Shown one piece after another: positions 8,700 to 17,690 of a DNA stretch of 64,000 nucleotides (positions within the stretch are counted from its first letter, which is position 1; the number at the start of each line of letters is the position of its first letter). The notes under the pieces are model-generated. The model made no database searches and was not told where the DNA came from. It saw only the letters and a list, made by a program, of their open reading frames with translations. The translations under genes and the position numbers were made by a program. The DNA comes from Archangium violaceum (GTDB lineage: Bacteria > Myxococcota > Myxococcia > Myxococcales > Myxococcaceae). The DNA lies in the NCBI RefSeq assembly GCF_016887565.1, contig NZ_CP069396.1, positions 4,119,001 to 4,183,000 of the forward strand, given 5' to 3'.

Positions 8700-11600
8700 T
8701 CACACCTCACGAGGCCCCTTCCGTTGCACACGGGAGGGGCCGTCGTGTTTCTGGCGGTGCCCCGGACGCCACGCGACGAGCGCGTGCAGGCTGACGTAGA
8801 GGCACGGCACGACGAAGAGCGTGAGCAGCGTGCCCACGCTCAGCCCGGAGAGGGTGACGAGCGCGAGCGGACGCAACAGCTCCGTGCCCTCGCCAAAGCC
8901 GAGCGCGATGGGCACCAGTCCGAGCGTGGCCAGCAGCGTGGTGATGAGGATGGGGCGCAGGCGCATGGGCGCGGCGCGTTGCATCGCCTCCAGGCGTGAC
9001 AGCCCGGGTGATTCCTCGCGGAGCTGGTTGGCGAGCTCCACCAGGATGATGCCGTTGCCGACGATGACGCCCACCAGCAGCACCATGCCGATGAGTGCCG
9101 TGGCTCCCATCGCCACTCCCGTCACCACCAACCCCATCGTCCCGCCCACCAGCGCGAGCGGGATGGTGAAGAGGATGACGAGCGGATCCACGAGCGAGTC
9201 GTACTGCACCGCCATCACCGTGAGCACCAGGAAGACGGCGAGCGCGCCGAGCACGAACAACGAGCGCTGCAGCTCCCGGTTGCTCCGGGCGGCGTTGCTC
9301 TCCATGCGCGACACGCCTCGCGGCAGCTCCACCTCGGAGAGGATCCGCTCCACCTCCTCCAGCGCATCGCCGAGGCTCGCTCCCTCCGCGAGGTCTCCCG
9401 CGATGATGAACACCTGCCGCTGGTTGATGCGTTGGATCTCCGCCGGGGTGGTGCCCTCGGACACGCTCGCCACTTCGGAGAGCCGCACCGGCGCCTGGTT
9501 CGAGAAGACGAGCGGCAGTTGCTCGAGCTGGGAGCGGGTGCGCAGGGCCCCTCGCGCCAGTTTCACCCGCACGTCCACCAGGCGCTCACCCCGTTGGAGC
9601 TGCGTGGCGATGGTGCCCTCGAGCGCCGTCTGCACCGCCTCGCCGATGTCCCCGGAGGACAGCCCGAGCAGCCCCGCTCGCTCCGGATCCCGCCGCACCT
9701 GTACCTCGGGCTGCACGGGGTCCGCGTCCGGGCGGTAGCGCGCCAGCTTCGCCTTCGCGTCCAGCGCGGCCACCACCTGCTGTCCCGCGCGCTGCAATGC
9801 CTGGGTGTCATCGCCCTCGAGCATCACGTCCACCTCGGCCCGCACCGGCGAGTTGCTGGTGATGAGGCCGCGGATCTGCTCCGGCGCGAGCCTCAACCGG
9901 ATGCCCACCAGGTTGAGCTTCGCCAGCTCCCGGTTGACGCGGGCGACGTAGGCCTGCACGTCCGTGCCTGGTTTCAGGGTGATGGTGCTCGAGGAGCGCA
10001 GCGCGTTCTCCGATGTGGCGTTGCCGAAGAGGAAGCCGCCCACCGTGGTGAAGACGTAGCGCGTCTCCGGCTGGCGCATCAGCAGCGCGTCCACCTGCTT
10101 CATCAGCCGTTGGTTGTCCGCGATCGGCAACCCCGGCGGGAGCTGGACGACGAGGCGCGCCTGGCCCGTGCCCACGCGCGGGAGGATCTCCGTGGAGAGG
10201 AAGGGAAGCAGCAGCGCCGCGAGCACCCCGAGCCCCGCGAACACCGCGGCGATCACCACCAGCCGGTGGGCCAGTGCCCGGGAGAGCAGCGCTCCATACC
10301 CGTGCGTGAGGCGCTCCACCCGGCCGGCGAACCAGCGCACCGGCTTCAGGCGGGACAGGCCGCTCGTCTTCCGGATGGCGAGCAGCCTCGCCGCCAGCGA
10401 GGGGATGATGGTGAGCGCGGTGACGAGCGATGCGCCCACCGTGAAGAGCACGGTGAGGATGAGCTCGTTGAAGAGCAGCGAGACGAAGCCGCCGATGAGC
10501 AGGAAGGGCACCACGGCCACCAGGTTGGTCGTGGTGGAGGCCACCAGGGCCGACTCCAGCTCGGTGGCGCGGGTCTGGGTGAGGGGGATGAGCTCGGGGA
10601 GGGGGAGGGTGTCCGCGCCTCCATTGCCCTCTTCGCGCCGGCGCCGCTCCTCCACGCCTCGCACGATGTTCTCCAGCACCACGATGCAGCTGTCCACCGC
10701 TCCGATGCCCACCGCCAGCCCGCCCAGGCTGAAGATGTTGAGCGAGGCGTCCGCGAGCGACAGCAGGCTCACCGCCATCAGCGTGCCGAGCGGGATGGAC
10801 AGCACCACGATGAAGGTCTGCCGCAGCGAGCCGAGGAAGAGCAGCACCACGAGGCTCGCCAGCGCCGCGCCCGCCAGCCCCGAGACCGCCACGTCCTGGA
10901 TGGAGCGCTTGATGAACTGGGACTCGTCCAGCGTCGCCGTGAGCACCGTGCCTTCCGGCAGCCTCCCCGTGCGCCGCAGCTCCTCCACTTGCGCCTTCAC
11001 CCCGTCGACCACCTCGATGGTGTTGGCGTCCGGCTGCTTCTGCACGCTCACCTTCACCGCGGGCTGGCCGTTGAGCGTGACGAAGACGCGCTCGTCCTCC
11101 GTCCCGTCCACCACGGTGGCGAAGTCCCCCAGCAACACCTTGCGCCGCTGTGGCGCCACGGTGGGCTCCGACGCCTCGGTGCTGGCCTCCGGTGGCGGGC
11201 TGTCGACGAGGAAGGTGATGCGCTCGAGCTCGGCCGCGTCCCGGAAACGCCCCACCGTGCGCACGAGCGACTCGGCCCGTCTACCCTCCAGCCGCCCCGC
11301 GGAGATGTCCTGGTTCTCCGCCTCGAGCGCCTGAAGCACCTCCACGAGCCCCAGCCTGGAGACCTGCATCCGCTGCAGGTCCAACCGCACCTGGACCTCC
11401 TCGACCGCGCCACCGGACACGTCCACCGCCGCCACGCCGGGGACCACCGCCAGCTCGCGCGCCAGCTCCTCGTCCGCGAAGATGCGCAGCGCCCGGCCGG
11501 ACAGGCCGGGGGAGGTGAGGGCGAACTCCACGACGGGGAGCTGCGATGGGTCCACCTTGAAGATTCGAGGCTGCTCCAGCGTGTCCGGCAGGTTGCCGCG

Positions 11601-11966
11601 AGCGCGGTTGACGGCCGCCGTGGCGTCGTTGAGCGCCTGGTCCACGTCGCCGCCCGGCTGGAAGTACAGGTTGATGCTGACCTGCCCCTCTCGCGTCTGC
11701 GAGTAGACCTGCACCACCCCCTCCGTCGCCGACAGGGCCTCCTCCAGCGGGCGGGTGATCTCCTCCACCGCCACCTCGGGCGCCACGCCGGGCGCGTCCA
11801 CCCGCACGCTGACGCGCGGGTAGGTGATGGAGGGCAGCAGGTCCACCGGCAGGCGGAAGAGGAAGAAGAGCCCGAGCACCACCACCGTCGCCGCGAGCAT
11901 CAGCGTGCCCACCGGACGCCGCACCGCCAGCGCGCTCAGACCTCCTCGTCGTCCGCGCTCACTCAC
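8700..11966 (-). CDS. RND efflux pump, inner-membrane permease
   Basis: About 1088 residues from GTG 11966, overlapping the adaptor gene stop; GTG 11984 is an alternative. AcrB/MexB-like hydrophobe/amphiphile exporter layout: N-terminal TM1 (LMLAATVVVLGLFFLFRLPVDLLPS), large periplasmic porter loop, TM2-6, second periplasmic loop, then TM8-12 ending RPILITTLLATLGLVPIALGFG. A proton-relay-type segment (GGLAVGIGAVDSCIVVLENI) is present. It would export a small molecule by proton antiport with the adaptor and outer-membrane factor encoded just upstream. The substrate cannot be told from sequence; HAE1-type organics are likelier than heavy metals. Confidence 0.93.
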   Translation of the reverse strand: MSERGRRGGLSALAVRRPVGTLMLAATVVVLGLFFLFRLPVDLLPSITYPRVSVRVDAPGVAPEVAVEEITRPLEEALSATEGVVQVYSQTREGQVSINLYFQPGGDVDQALNDATAAVNRARGNLPDTLEQPRIFKVDPSQLPVVEFALTSPGLSGRALRIFADEELARELAVVPGVAAVDVSGGAVEEVQVRLDLQRMQVSRLGLVEVLQALEAENQDISAGRLEGRRAESLVRTVGRFRDAAELERITFLVDSPPPEASTEASEPTVAPQRRKVLLGDFATVVDGTEDERVFVTLNGQPAVKVSVQKQPDANTIEVVDGVKAQVEELRRTGRLPEGTVLTATLDESQFIKRSIQDVAVSGLAGAALASLVVLLFLGSLRQTFIVVLSIPLGTLMAVSLLSLADASLNIFSLGGLAVGIGAVDSCIVVLENIVRGVEERRRREEGNGGADTLPLPELIPLTQTRATELESALVASTTTNLVAVVPFLLIGGFVSLLFNELILTVLFTVGASLVTALTIIPSLAARLLAIRKTSGLSRLKPVRWFAGRVERLTHGYGALLSRALAHRLVVIAAVFAGLGVLAALLLPFLSTEILPRVGTGQARLVVQLPPGLPIADNQRLMKQVDALLMRQPETRYVFTTVGGFLFGNATSENALRSSSTITLKPGTDVQAYVARVNRELAKLNLVGIRLRLAPEQIRGLITSNSPVRAEVDVMLEGDDTQALQRAGQQVVAALDAKAKLARYRPDADPVQPEVQVRRDPERAGLLGLSSGDIGEAVQTALEGTIATQLQRGERLVDVRVKLARGALRTRSQLEQLPLVFSNQAPVRLSEVASVSEGTTPAEIQRINQRQVFIIAGDLAEGASLGDALEEVERILSEVELPRGVSRMESNAARSNRELQRSLFVLGALAVFLVLTVMAVQYDSLVDPLVILFTIPLALVGGTMGLVVTGVAMGATALIGMVLLVGVIVGNGIILVELANQLREESPGLSRLEAMQRAAPMRLRPILITTLLATLGLVPIALGFGEGTELLRPLALVTLSGLSVGTLLTLFVVPCLYVSLHALVAWRPGHRQKHDGPSRVQRKGPREV
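8713..8741 (+). terminator. Probable terminator of the fad operon
   Basis: A 12-bp stem GGCCCCTTCCGT/ACGGGAGGGGCC (one wobble) with loop TGCAC, 16 nt after the fadA stop and followed by GTCGTGTTT. It lies inside the 3' end of the convergent RND pump gene. Confidence 0.6.
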
Positions 11967-13335
11967 GGCCACCCCCGGTGCCACCTTCCGGCGCGAGGCC
12001 GTCCGACAGGGCGCTGGGACGCACCTCGGTCCCCGTACTCAAGGGCCGTTCGCCGCGGACCACCACCCGTTCGCCCTCCCTCAGCCCCGAGAGGATCTCC
12101 ACCTGGCCGTCGGCGCGCGCCCCCAGCCGCACCCGCCGCTCCTCCACCCGGGCTCCACCTCCATCGGCCGCCCCCGTCACCACGAAGACGCGTCCCTCCT
12201 CCGGCGGGGGCTCCAGGAGGCCGTCGTCGGCGCCAGTCCCGGAGCCGCCCTGCGCGCTGGAGAGGCCACTCCCCGCATCGGGTTGGTCCACCCGGAGGGC
12301 CGATTCGAGCACCAGCAGTCTTTCCTCTCCTCCATTGTCGAGCTGGACCCGGGCGAGCAGCCCGCTGCCAATGCGGCCCTCGGGGTTGTCCAGCACCACC
12401 TCCACGGGCACCAGCCGGCTCAGCGGGTCCGCCTGGGGCGACACACGTGTCACCGTGCCGGTGAAGGCGGTGTCTCCCAGGGCGTCCAGGCGCACGGGCA
12501 CCCGTTGTCCCGGCTTCACGCGGGAGAGCTCCAGCTCGGACACGGAGAGCGCCACCTCCACCTGGGAGAAGTCCCCCACGCGCAGCACCTCGTTCCCCGC
12601 CAGCACCAGGTCTCCCACCGTGTGGAACCGCTCCACCACCCGCCCATTCACGGGCGAGCGCAGGCTGGCGAACGAGCGTCGCTCCCGCGCCGCCGCGAGC
12701 AGCGCCGCCTGCGCCCTCACCCGCGCCCTCGCCGCCGCCACGAGGCTCTGTTGCGTGCGCACCTGCTGGGCGGCCGCGCGGACCGCCTGCCGCGCCGTGC
12801 GGGCCTCGGTGGTGCGCTGCTCCGCCTCCTGGCGGCTGGCGATGCCTCGTCTGGCCAGCCGCTCGTAACGCCGCGCCTCCACCTGCGCCTGCGCCTGCGC
12901 GAGCCGCGACTGTTCCAGCGCGCTCCGGGCCTGGGCGACGCCCGCCTCCGCGCTCGCCACCTGCGAGCGGGCCTCGGCCAGCCCCGCCTCCGTCTCGTGC
13001 ACCTCCGCGTCCAGGAGCGCCGTGCTCAGCCTTCCCAGCTCCTGGCCCTCCTTCACGGCGTCTCCCACGTCCACCGCGAGCTTCTCCAGGTGTCCCTCCA
13101 CCCGCGCGCGCACCGCCACCAGCTCCACGGGTTGCGTCGGGCCCACCAACGTGAGGGGCGCGCGCAGCCGTCCGAGCCGCGCCTCCTTCACGTCCACCGC
13201 CACCGCTCCATTGCCCCCGTCGCGTCCGCCCCCGCCTCCCTCCGGCTCGCGGGTACACGCCGCTTGCACCAGCAGGAGCGCGAGCCCCGCGCACACCCCC
13301 CGGAGTGGGCTCCTCCCACCCGTCACAGAGGACAT
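11959..13335 (-). CDS. RND efflux adaptor lipoprotein (membrane fusion protein)
   Basis: 458 residues from ATG 13335. The N-terminus has a lipoprotein-like signal (GLALLLVQAAC, Cys at the end of the hydrophobic core; -3 residue Gln is not ideal). It then shows the barrel-sandwich half-motif (VRARVEGHLEKLAVDVGDAVKEGQELGRL), a long Ala/Glu/Arg/Gln coiled-coil hairpin (about 110-200), the second lipoyl half (RSPVNGRVVERF) and a C-terminal beta-barrel with a Gly/Asp-rich insertion. It bridges pump and outer-membrane factor across the periplasm. The start overlaps the end of the outer-membrane factor gene by 13 nt and its end overlaps the pump gene, so the three are translationally coupled. Confidence 0.9.
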   Translation of the reverse strand: MSSVTGGRSPLRGVCAGLALLLVQAACTREPEGGGGGRDGGNGAVAVDVKEARLGRLRAPLTLVGPTQPVELVAVRARVEGHLEKLAVDVGDAVKEGQELGRLSTALLDAEVHETEAGLAEARSQVASAEAGVAQARSALEQSRLAQAQAQVEARRYERLARRGIASRQEAEQRTTEARTARQAVRAAAQQVRTQQSLVAAARARVRAQAALLAAARERRSFASLRSPVNGRVVERFHTVGDLVLAGNEVLRVGDFSQVEVALSVSELELSRVKPGQRVPVRLDALGDTAFTGTVTRVSPQADPLSRLVPVEVVLDNPEGRIGSGLLARVQLDNGGEERLLVLESALRVDQPDAGSGLSSAQGGSGTGADDGLLEPPPEEGRVFVVTGAADGGGARVEERRVRLGARADGQVEILSGLREGERVVVRGERPLSTGTEVRPSALSDGLAPEGGTGGGRE

Positions 13336-14792
13336 TCGGCCTCCACCATGAGCGCCTCCACACGCGCCTGCACCAGGTCCAGCTCGCGCAGGGCAAGCGT
13401 GCGCTCCGCCTCGCGCAGTTCCTCCGCGCTCTGCACCAGCTCCAGGCTGGTGGCCACTCCCTCCCGGAAGGCCTCCTGGGTGAGTGTGTCCGTCTGGGAC
13501 GCCGCATCCCGCGCGCGCCGGGCCGCTACCCTCAGCGCCTCCGCCAGTGCCACGCCCCGGCGCGCCCTCGCCACCTCCACCCCCAGCGTGCGCCGCACGG
13601 ACTCGAGCTGCTCCCCGGCCACGGCGAGGTTCGCCCGTTCCGCGCGCACCGTCGCTCCTCGTGTCCCTCCGTCCCAGATGGGCACCTCCAGCACCGCCGC
13701 GATGTTCCACGTGCTCACGCGCGCCACCCCCGGATCCACCGAGAGGGCCGTCAGTGAGCTCTGCAACCCGAGCGTGGGCACATAGGCCGCGCGTGCCCCG
13801 GCCACCTCGCGCTCGGCCGCTTGGAGTTGCTGGCTCGCGGCGACCAGGTCCGCCCGGGGCTCGCCCCGCAGCGGGCGGCACAGCGTGGCCAACTCGTCGC
13901 GCAGGCCGTCCAGTCGGAAGCCAGGCGCGAGGCCCACCTCGGCATCGGCTCCGAGCGCCAGCCCCAGTCCATCGCGCGCGCGGCGCAGGGACTCCACGCT
14001 GGAGAGCAGCTCCGCGCGTGCGAGCTCCAGATCCCTCCCCGTGCGCAGCGTGTCCAGCTTGCGCCCGGAGCCCAGTTGCTCCGCCTCCTGGGTGAGCCGG
14101 TGCCGCGCGAGCGCCTGTGTCAGGCCCATGCGGTTGAGCTCCACCACCCGCTCGGCCGCCACCACCGCCACGAGGCCTCGCGCGAGCTCCCGTACCAGCA
14201 GTCTCCAGGTGTCCCGCGCGGAGGCATGGACCGCGCGCTCCCGCGCCCGGGCCGCCGACAGCGCCTGCCAGGCCGGCACGTTGAGCACCGTCTGCACCGC
14301 GCTGGCGCGCAGCGAGACCAGGGGCGAGGTGGGTCTCGACTCGTCCGCGTCCTCGTCCACGTCGACGTTTCCGTCTCCCCCCTCGATGGTGAGCGAGTTC
14401 CTCCCCGCCAGCCGCTGCTGCGCGGACAGCGAGGCGCGCACCTCGGGCAGCAGGGGCGAGAGCGTCAGGCGGGCCTGGGCTCCGGCCAGCTCGAGCTGCG
14501 CGAGCGCCGTCCGCAGCTCCACCGAGCGCGCCCGCAGCCGGCCCACCGCCTCGTCCCACCGGGTGAGCACCACCTCCGGAGCGGGCGGGGTGATCAGCTC
14601 CTCGGCGAGCTCGGGTTCGGTGGCCGCTGGTGGAGGCACCCCGGCTTCTGTGACGGCGGGGACGGCGGTGAGCAGGAAGAGGGCCAGCAACATGCGCCAG
14701 ATGGAGATGGGCCCCCATGGGTGAATGCGGAGCCCCCCGGCTCCCGGCAGCGGACGTTGTGACCCGGCGGGGTCCGGCCCCGAACGTTTCAC
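13323..14792 (-). CDS. TolC-family outer-membrane efflux protein
   Basis: 489 residues if the GTG at 14792 is used. An ATG at 14693 puts the hydrophobic signal (MLLALFLLTAVPAVTEA) at the very N-terminus but without basic residues, so the start is uncertain. Two homologous halves rich in Ala, Leu, Arg and Glu form the long helices of the tunnel (about 80-280 and 290-480). The halves carry TolC-like segments such as VPIWDGGTRGATVRAERANLAVA, where repeats meet the beta strands. It forms the exit duct of the efflux pump and is first gene of the operon. Confidence 0.85.
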   Translation of the reverse strand: MKRSGPDPAGSQRPLPGAGGLRIHPWGPISIWRMLLALFLLTAVPAVTEAGVPPPAATEPELAEELITPPAPEVVLTRWDEAVGRLRARSVELRTALAQLELAGAQARLTLSPLLPEVRASLSAQQRLAGRNSLTIEGGDGNVDVDEDADESRPTSPLVSLRASAVQTVLNVPAWQALSAARARERAVHASARDTWRLLVRELARGLVAVVAAERVVELNRMGLTQALARHRLTQEAEQLGSGRKLDTLRTGRDLELARAELLSSVESLRRARDGLGLALGADAEVGLAPGFRLDGLRDELATLCRPLRGEPRADLVAASQQLQAAEREVAGARAAYVPTLGLQSSLTALSVDPGVARVSTWNIAAVLEVPIWDGGTRGATVRAERANLAVAGEQLESVRRTLGVEVARARRGVALAEALRVAARRARDAASQTDTLTQEAFREGVATSLELVQSAEELREAERTLALRELDLVQARVEALMVEAECPL

Positions 14793-14887
14793 CTGCTCGT
14801 CCGTGCACAGACGTCCCGTACCGGAGGGCGAGTGCCTCCTCGGGGGCGGGTTTGACTCCCTCGTCCCCGTGGTTAGGCTGCCCCGGC

Positions 14888-15190
14888 ATGCTCGGACGTT
14901 CGCATCACATCGCTCGCTGGCTGAGGTTGGTGCTGGCGTGCCTCTCGCTCGCCGGGAGCTTCGCCCCGGCGCATGCGATGCCCGATGCGAACCCCGTGGT
15001 CACGCTCTCCGTGCCGCGGCCCGAGTCCGTCAGGCGACTCCCGGCGGTTGCGCCAGCTCTTCGCCTCGTGCGCGCAGTGGGCGCTTCGTGGGCTCATGAG
15101 CGGGTTCCGCTCCCGAGCCGCGTCCCCGAGGTGCTCCTCCCAGGGCCCCCTCGCCGCCTCTTCATCTCGCATCGCGCTCTCCTCCGCTGA
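14888..15190 (+). CDS. Small secreted protein of unknown function
   Basis: 100 residues from ATG 14888, divergent from the efflux operon. A good signal peptide (HHIARWLRLVLACLSLAGSF, cleavage after AHA) leads to a 70-residue basic, Pro- and Val-rich mature chain without Cys. No family was recognised. The convincing signal sequence is the main reason to believe it; its RBS is weak. Its position facing the efflux genes suggests shared regulation but nothing more. Confidence 0.5.
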   Translation: MLGRSHHIARWLRLVLACLSLAGSFAPAHAMPDANPVVTLSVPRPESVRRLPAVAPALRLVRAVGASWAHERVPLPSRVPEVLLPGPPRRLFISHRALLR

Positions 15191-15240
15191 GCCATTCCCG
15201 GGTCCCTTCCTGGAATGTCCTTCAGCTCGAGGAGTACGCC

Positions 15241-15438
15241 ATGTCTTCCTTTTCCCCGGCGGGGGGCGCCTTCCGGCGCTCCTTCTCCGCCTGTCTGCGC
15301 TTTGTCTTTCGTGTCCTGCGGTTCCTCTTCATCCTCGGCCTCGTGATGCTCCCCGCTCCCCTGACCGCGTGTCTGGTCGTCATCCTGGAGCCGGTCCGCC
15401 GCAACCTGCCCGCCGAGGTGCTCCGGAAGAAGAAGTGA
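15241..15438 (+). CDS. Small single-pass membrane protein
   Basis: 65 residues with a clear RBS (GAGGAG, 7 nt before ATG). One strong hydrophobic helix (VLRFLFILGLVMLPAPLTACLVVIL, about 26-50) is flanked by basic residues and the protein ends RKKK. Probably an inner-membrane peptide. No family recognised; it lies 50 nt after the secreted small protein and may share its transcript. Confidence 0.6.
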   Translation: MSSFSPAGGAFRRSFSACLRFVFRVLRFLFILGLVMLPAPLTACLVVILEPVRRNLPAEVLRKKK

Positions 15439-15498
15439 GCCGGTTGTTCGTCAGGGCTCGCGGGTGCGCTTCATCCACGGTGGGAACAGCGGGTCGTA

Positions 15499-15535
15499 TA
15501 CCCTCACCCCGACCCTCTCCCAGAGGGAGAGGGAG
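15499..15535. repeat. GC-rich intergenic palindromic repeat, copy 1
   Basis: A CCCTCACCCCGACC lead is followed by a perfect palindrome CCCTCTCCC-AGA-GGGAGAGGG (15513-15533). A near-identical element lies at 17627-17664. The CCCTCACCCC...CTCTCCC...GGGAGAG type is a common dispersed REP-like intergenic element in GC-rich proteobacteria. It sits between convergent genes and may act as a bidirectional terminator. Confidence 0.75.
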
Positions 15536-15573
15536 GAGTGGGGAGGAGTAGGGAGGGGCGGCTTGGGTTTCTT

Positions 15574-17448
15574 TCAGCCCAGTCGTGACTCGGTGGGGGA
15601 GGGGGGTTGCTCCGTATCCTCCACCGGCACTCCCGCCATCCTCAGCACCCTCAGCGCATTCGTGGTGTCCACCACCCCGGGTCTCAACTGGTAGTCGAAC
15701 ACCATCTTTCCGTTCTCCAGGTGATCGCGGAAGTGCATGTTCACCACCTTCCCGCCGTACTCCTCCGCCAGGTTCGCCAGCGACAGATCGTGCGTCGTCA
15801 CCCCTCCGCAGGCCCCCGTCGCCAGTAGCAGCTTCAGCACCTCGCGCGAGGCGATCTGTCTCTCCCTCGTGTTCGTTCCGAGCAGGATCTCGTCCAGCAG
15901 GAACATCGCCTGCCCCTTCGCCGCCACCGCCGCGTCCAGCACCGCCTTGATGCGCTGCACCTCCGCGTAGAAGTACGACACCCCACGCTCCAGCGAGTCC
16001 TTCACCCGCATGCTCGTCAGCACCTGCAGCGGTGATAGCGAGAAGGCCTTCGCGCATACCGGCGCTCCCGCCAGCGCCAGCACCGCGTTCAGTCCCAGTG
16101 CTCGCAGCAGCGTCGTCTTCCCCGACATGTTCGAGCCCGTCAGCAGCAGCGCGCTCCCTGGCCCCGGCAGCTCCACGTCGTTCAACACCGGGCTGTCCAG
16201 CAGCGGGTGTCCCACTCCCACGGCCTTCACCCTCGGCCCGTCTCCCTCCACCGTCGGCCAGAGGAAGCCCGGACGGTCGAACGCCAGCCCCGCCAGGCAC
16301 GAGAGCGCCTCCAGCTCCGCCAGCGCCTCGAACCAGCCCCTCACCCGCGCCCCGTGCTTCTCCCTCCACTTCTCCAGCGCGAACAGCGCGTGCACGTCCC
16401 ACAGGGTGAACAGGTGCACGATCGGGTGGAACTGGTGCCGCTTGAACTCCACGAACGAGTACAGCCAGCTGAAGCGCTTCAGGTGCGTGGACACCGGCGG
16501 CTCTCCCTCGTGCTGCAGGCCCGCCTGCACCCGCCTCAGCTCCGGGTGCTCGAATCGTTCACGCTCCACCCGCTCGAAGACCGGCGCGTAGCGCACGAAC
16601 CCGTGCTCCCCCGCGCTCATCTTCTCCTCCATCTGACGCAGCGTGCTCCTCGTCGCCCACACCACCCCGAGCTGCGCCAGCAGTCCCAGCCACCACAGGG
16701 GCCTCGGCAGCACCTCCATGCGCCCCAGCACGTAGAGCGTCAGCGTCACCAGCGGCAGCACCACCGCCACCGGCCTCGCCCACCGGATGCTCGCCAGCGA
16801 CGGGCCGCTCTCCGCCCACTGGATGAACAGGCCCGGGTCCGCCTTCTCCTTCGCCACCGTGCGCGCCTCCACGCACACGTCCTGCCGGAACTCCACTCGC
16901 GGCATCAGCTCCCTCGCCGCTCCCTGCCTCGCACGCACCTCCTCCGCCTGCGCCGGCCAGGACAGCCACGCCGCCAGCCGCTCCTCTCCCGCTCGTGTCG
17001 CCGTTTCGTTCATCAGCTGGAAGACGCTGCCCTGCCCGAACACGTCCAGATCCGCCGCGTACAGGTGCGAGCCCGTCAGGAAGCGCTCCCCTCGCTCCGC
17101 GAAGTCGTGCCAGCCCCTCGTCAGCCGCGCCAGCCCCCGCTCGTTGAGCTTCACGTACAGCCTCTGCCGCTCCTCTCGCAGGAACACCTGGTGGTGCAGC
17201 ACCGCCAGCAGCGCGTAGACCGCCAGCGCCGCTCCCACCGCCCACCACCACTGGCTCGGCAGCCGTTTGAACAGAATGAGCCCGGCCACCACCGCTCCCG
17301 CGGTGAACACCAGCGCCCTCAGGTTCGCGTAGCGCGCGCTGATGCCATCCAGCCGCTTCAGCTCCGCCTCGGCGGCGGCGCGGCGCTCGGTGTACGTCCG
17401 GTTCGGAGTCGAAGTCTCGATGAGCGGTGTGTTCACGGGCGCGCGCAT
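15574..17448 (-). CDS. Membrane-anchored MutS-family ATPase
   Basis: 624 residues from ATG 17448. The C-terminal third is a MutS-type ABC ATPase: Walker A GSNMSGKTTLLRALG, signature region DSLERGVSYFYAEVQRIK, Walker B MFLLDEILLGTN and the His switch TTHD. The N-terminal half has two hydrophobic pairs (about 45-90 and 215-255) predicted to cross the membrane, and there is no mismatch-recognition domain I or MutS2 Smr nuclease domain. It is therefore unlikely to be the housekeeping mismatch-repair protein. Known relatives are annotated only as MutS-related. Function at the membrane is unknown. Confidence 0.85.
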   Translation of the reverse strand: MRAPVNTPLIETSTPNRTYTERRAAAEAELKRLDGISARYANLRALVFTAGAVVAGLILFKRLPSQWWWAVGAALAVYALLAVLHHQVFLREERQRLYVKLNERGLARLTRGWHDFAERGERFLTGSHLYAADLDVFGQGSVFQLMNETATRAGEERLAAWLSWPAQAEEVRARQGAARELMPRVEFRQDVCVEARTVAKEKADPGLFIQWAESGPSLASIRWARPVAVVLPLVTLTLYVLGRMEVLPRPLWWLGLLAQLGVVWATRSTLRQMEEKMSAGEHGFVRYAPVFERVERERFEHPELRRVQAGLQHEGEPPVSTHLKRFSWLYSFVEFKRHQFHPIVHLFTLWDVHALFALEKWREKHGARVRGWFEALAELEALSCLAGLAFDRPGFLWPTVEGDGPRVKAVGVGHPLLDSPVLNDVELPGPGSALLLTGSNMSGKTTLLRALGLNAVLALAGAPVCAKAFSLSPLQVLTSMRVKDSLERGVSYFYAEVQRIKAVLDAAVAAKGQAMFLLDEILLGTNTRERQIASREVLKLLLATGACGGVTTHDLSLANLAEEYGGKVVNMHFRDHLENGKMVFDYQLRPGVVDTTNALRVLRMAGVPVEDTEQPPSPTESRLG

Positions 17449-17626
17449 GCTGGGTCGCCCCGGCTGACAGGGCAAGCCCGGAGACGCGCTCGTTGCTCGA
17501 AAATGATGAACCCCGGCGCCTTGCCCTCTCGTTGGGCGGCGGCCAGGGTCCTCGCATCCGCGCCCGTCATGTGGGACACGGAGGTACTGCTCGGATTGGG
17601 TTCAGCTTGCGAGCACGGTGACGGAG

Positions 17627-17664
17627 ACCCTCACCCCCGACCCCTCTCCCGGTGGGAGAGGGAG
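17627..17664. repeat. GC-rich intergenic palindromic repeat, copy 2
   Basis: Matches the element at 15499: CCCTCACCCCCGACC lead, then CCCTCTCCC-GGT-GGGAGAGGG (17642-17662). It lies between the mrpC stop and the start of the MutS-like gene, so it is in the mrpC 3' region. Confidence 0.75.
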
Positions 17665-17690
17665 GGTGTCCGCGCAGCAACGTCCTCTTC

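Noticed and set aside
9432-12464. Very long plus-strand open frame opposite the RND pump
   Set aside because: It is Arg/His/Gln-rich antisense shadow of the pump and adaptor genes caused by high third-position GC; it has no domain or RBS, and the minus-strand proteins have full family motifs.
11959-14889. One 976-residue fusion of outer-membrane factor region and adaptor
   Set aside because: The frame before 13335 is low-complexity out-of-frame reading of the TolC-like gene; the adaptor has its own ATG and lipoprotein-type signal at 13335.
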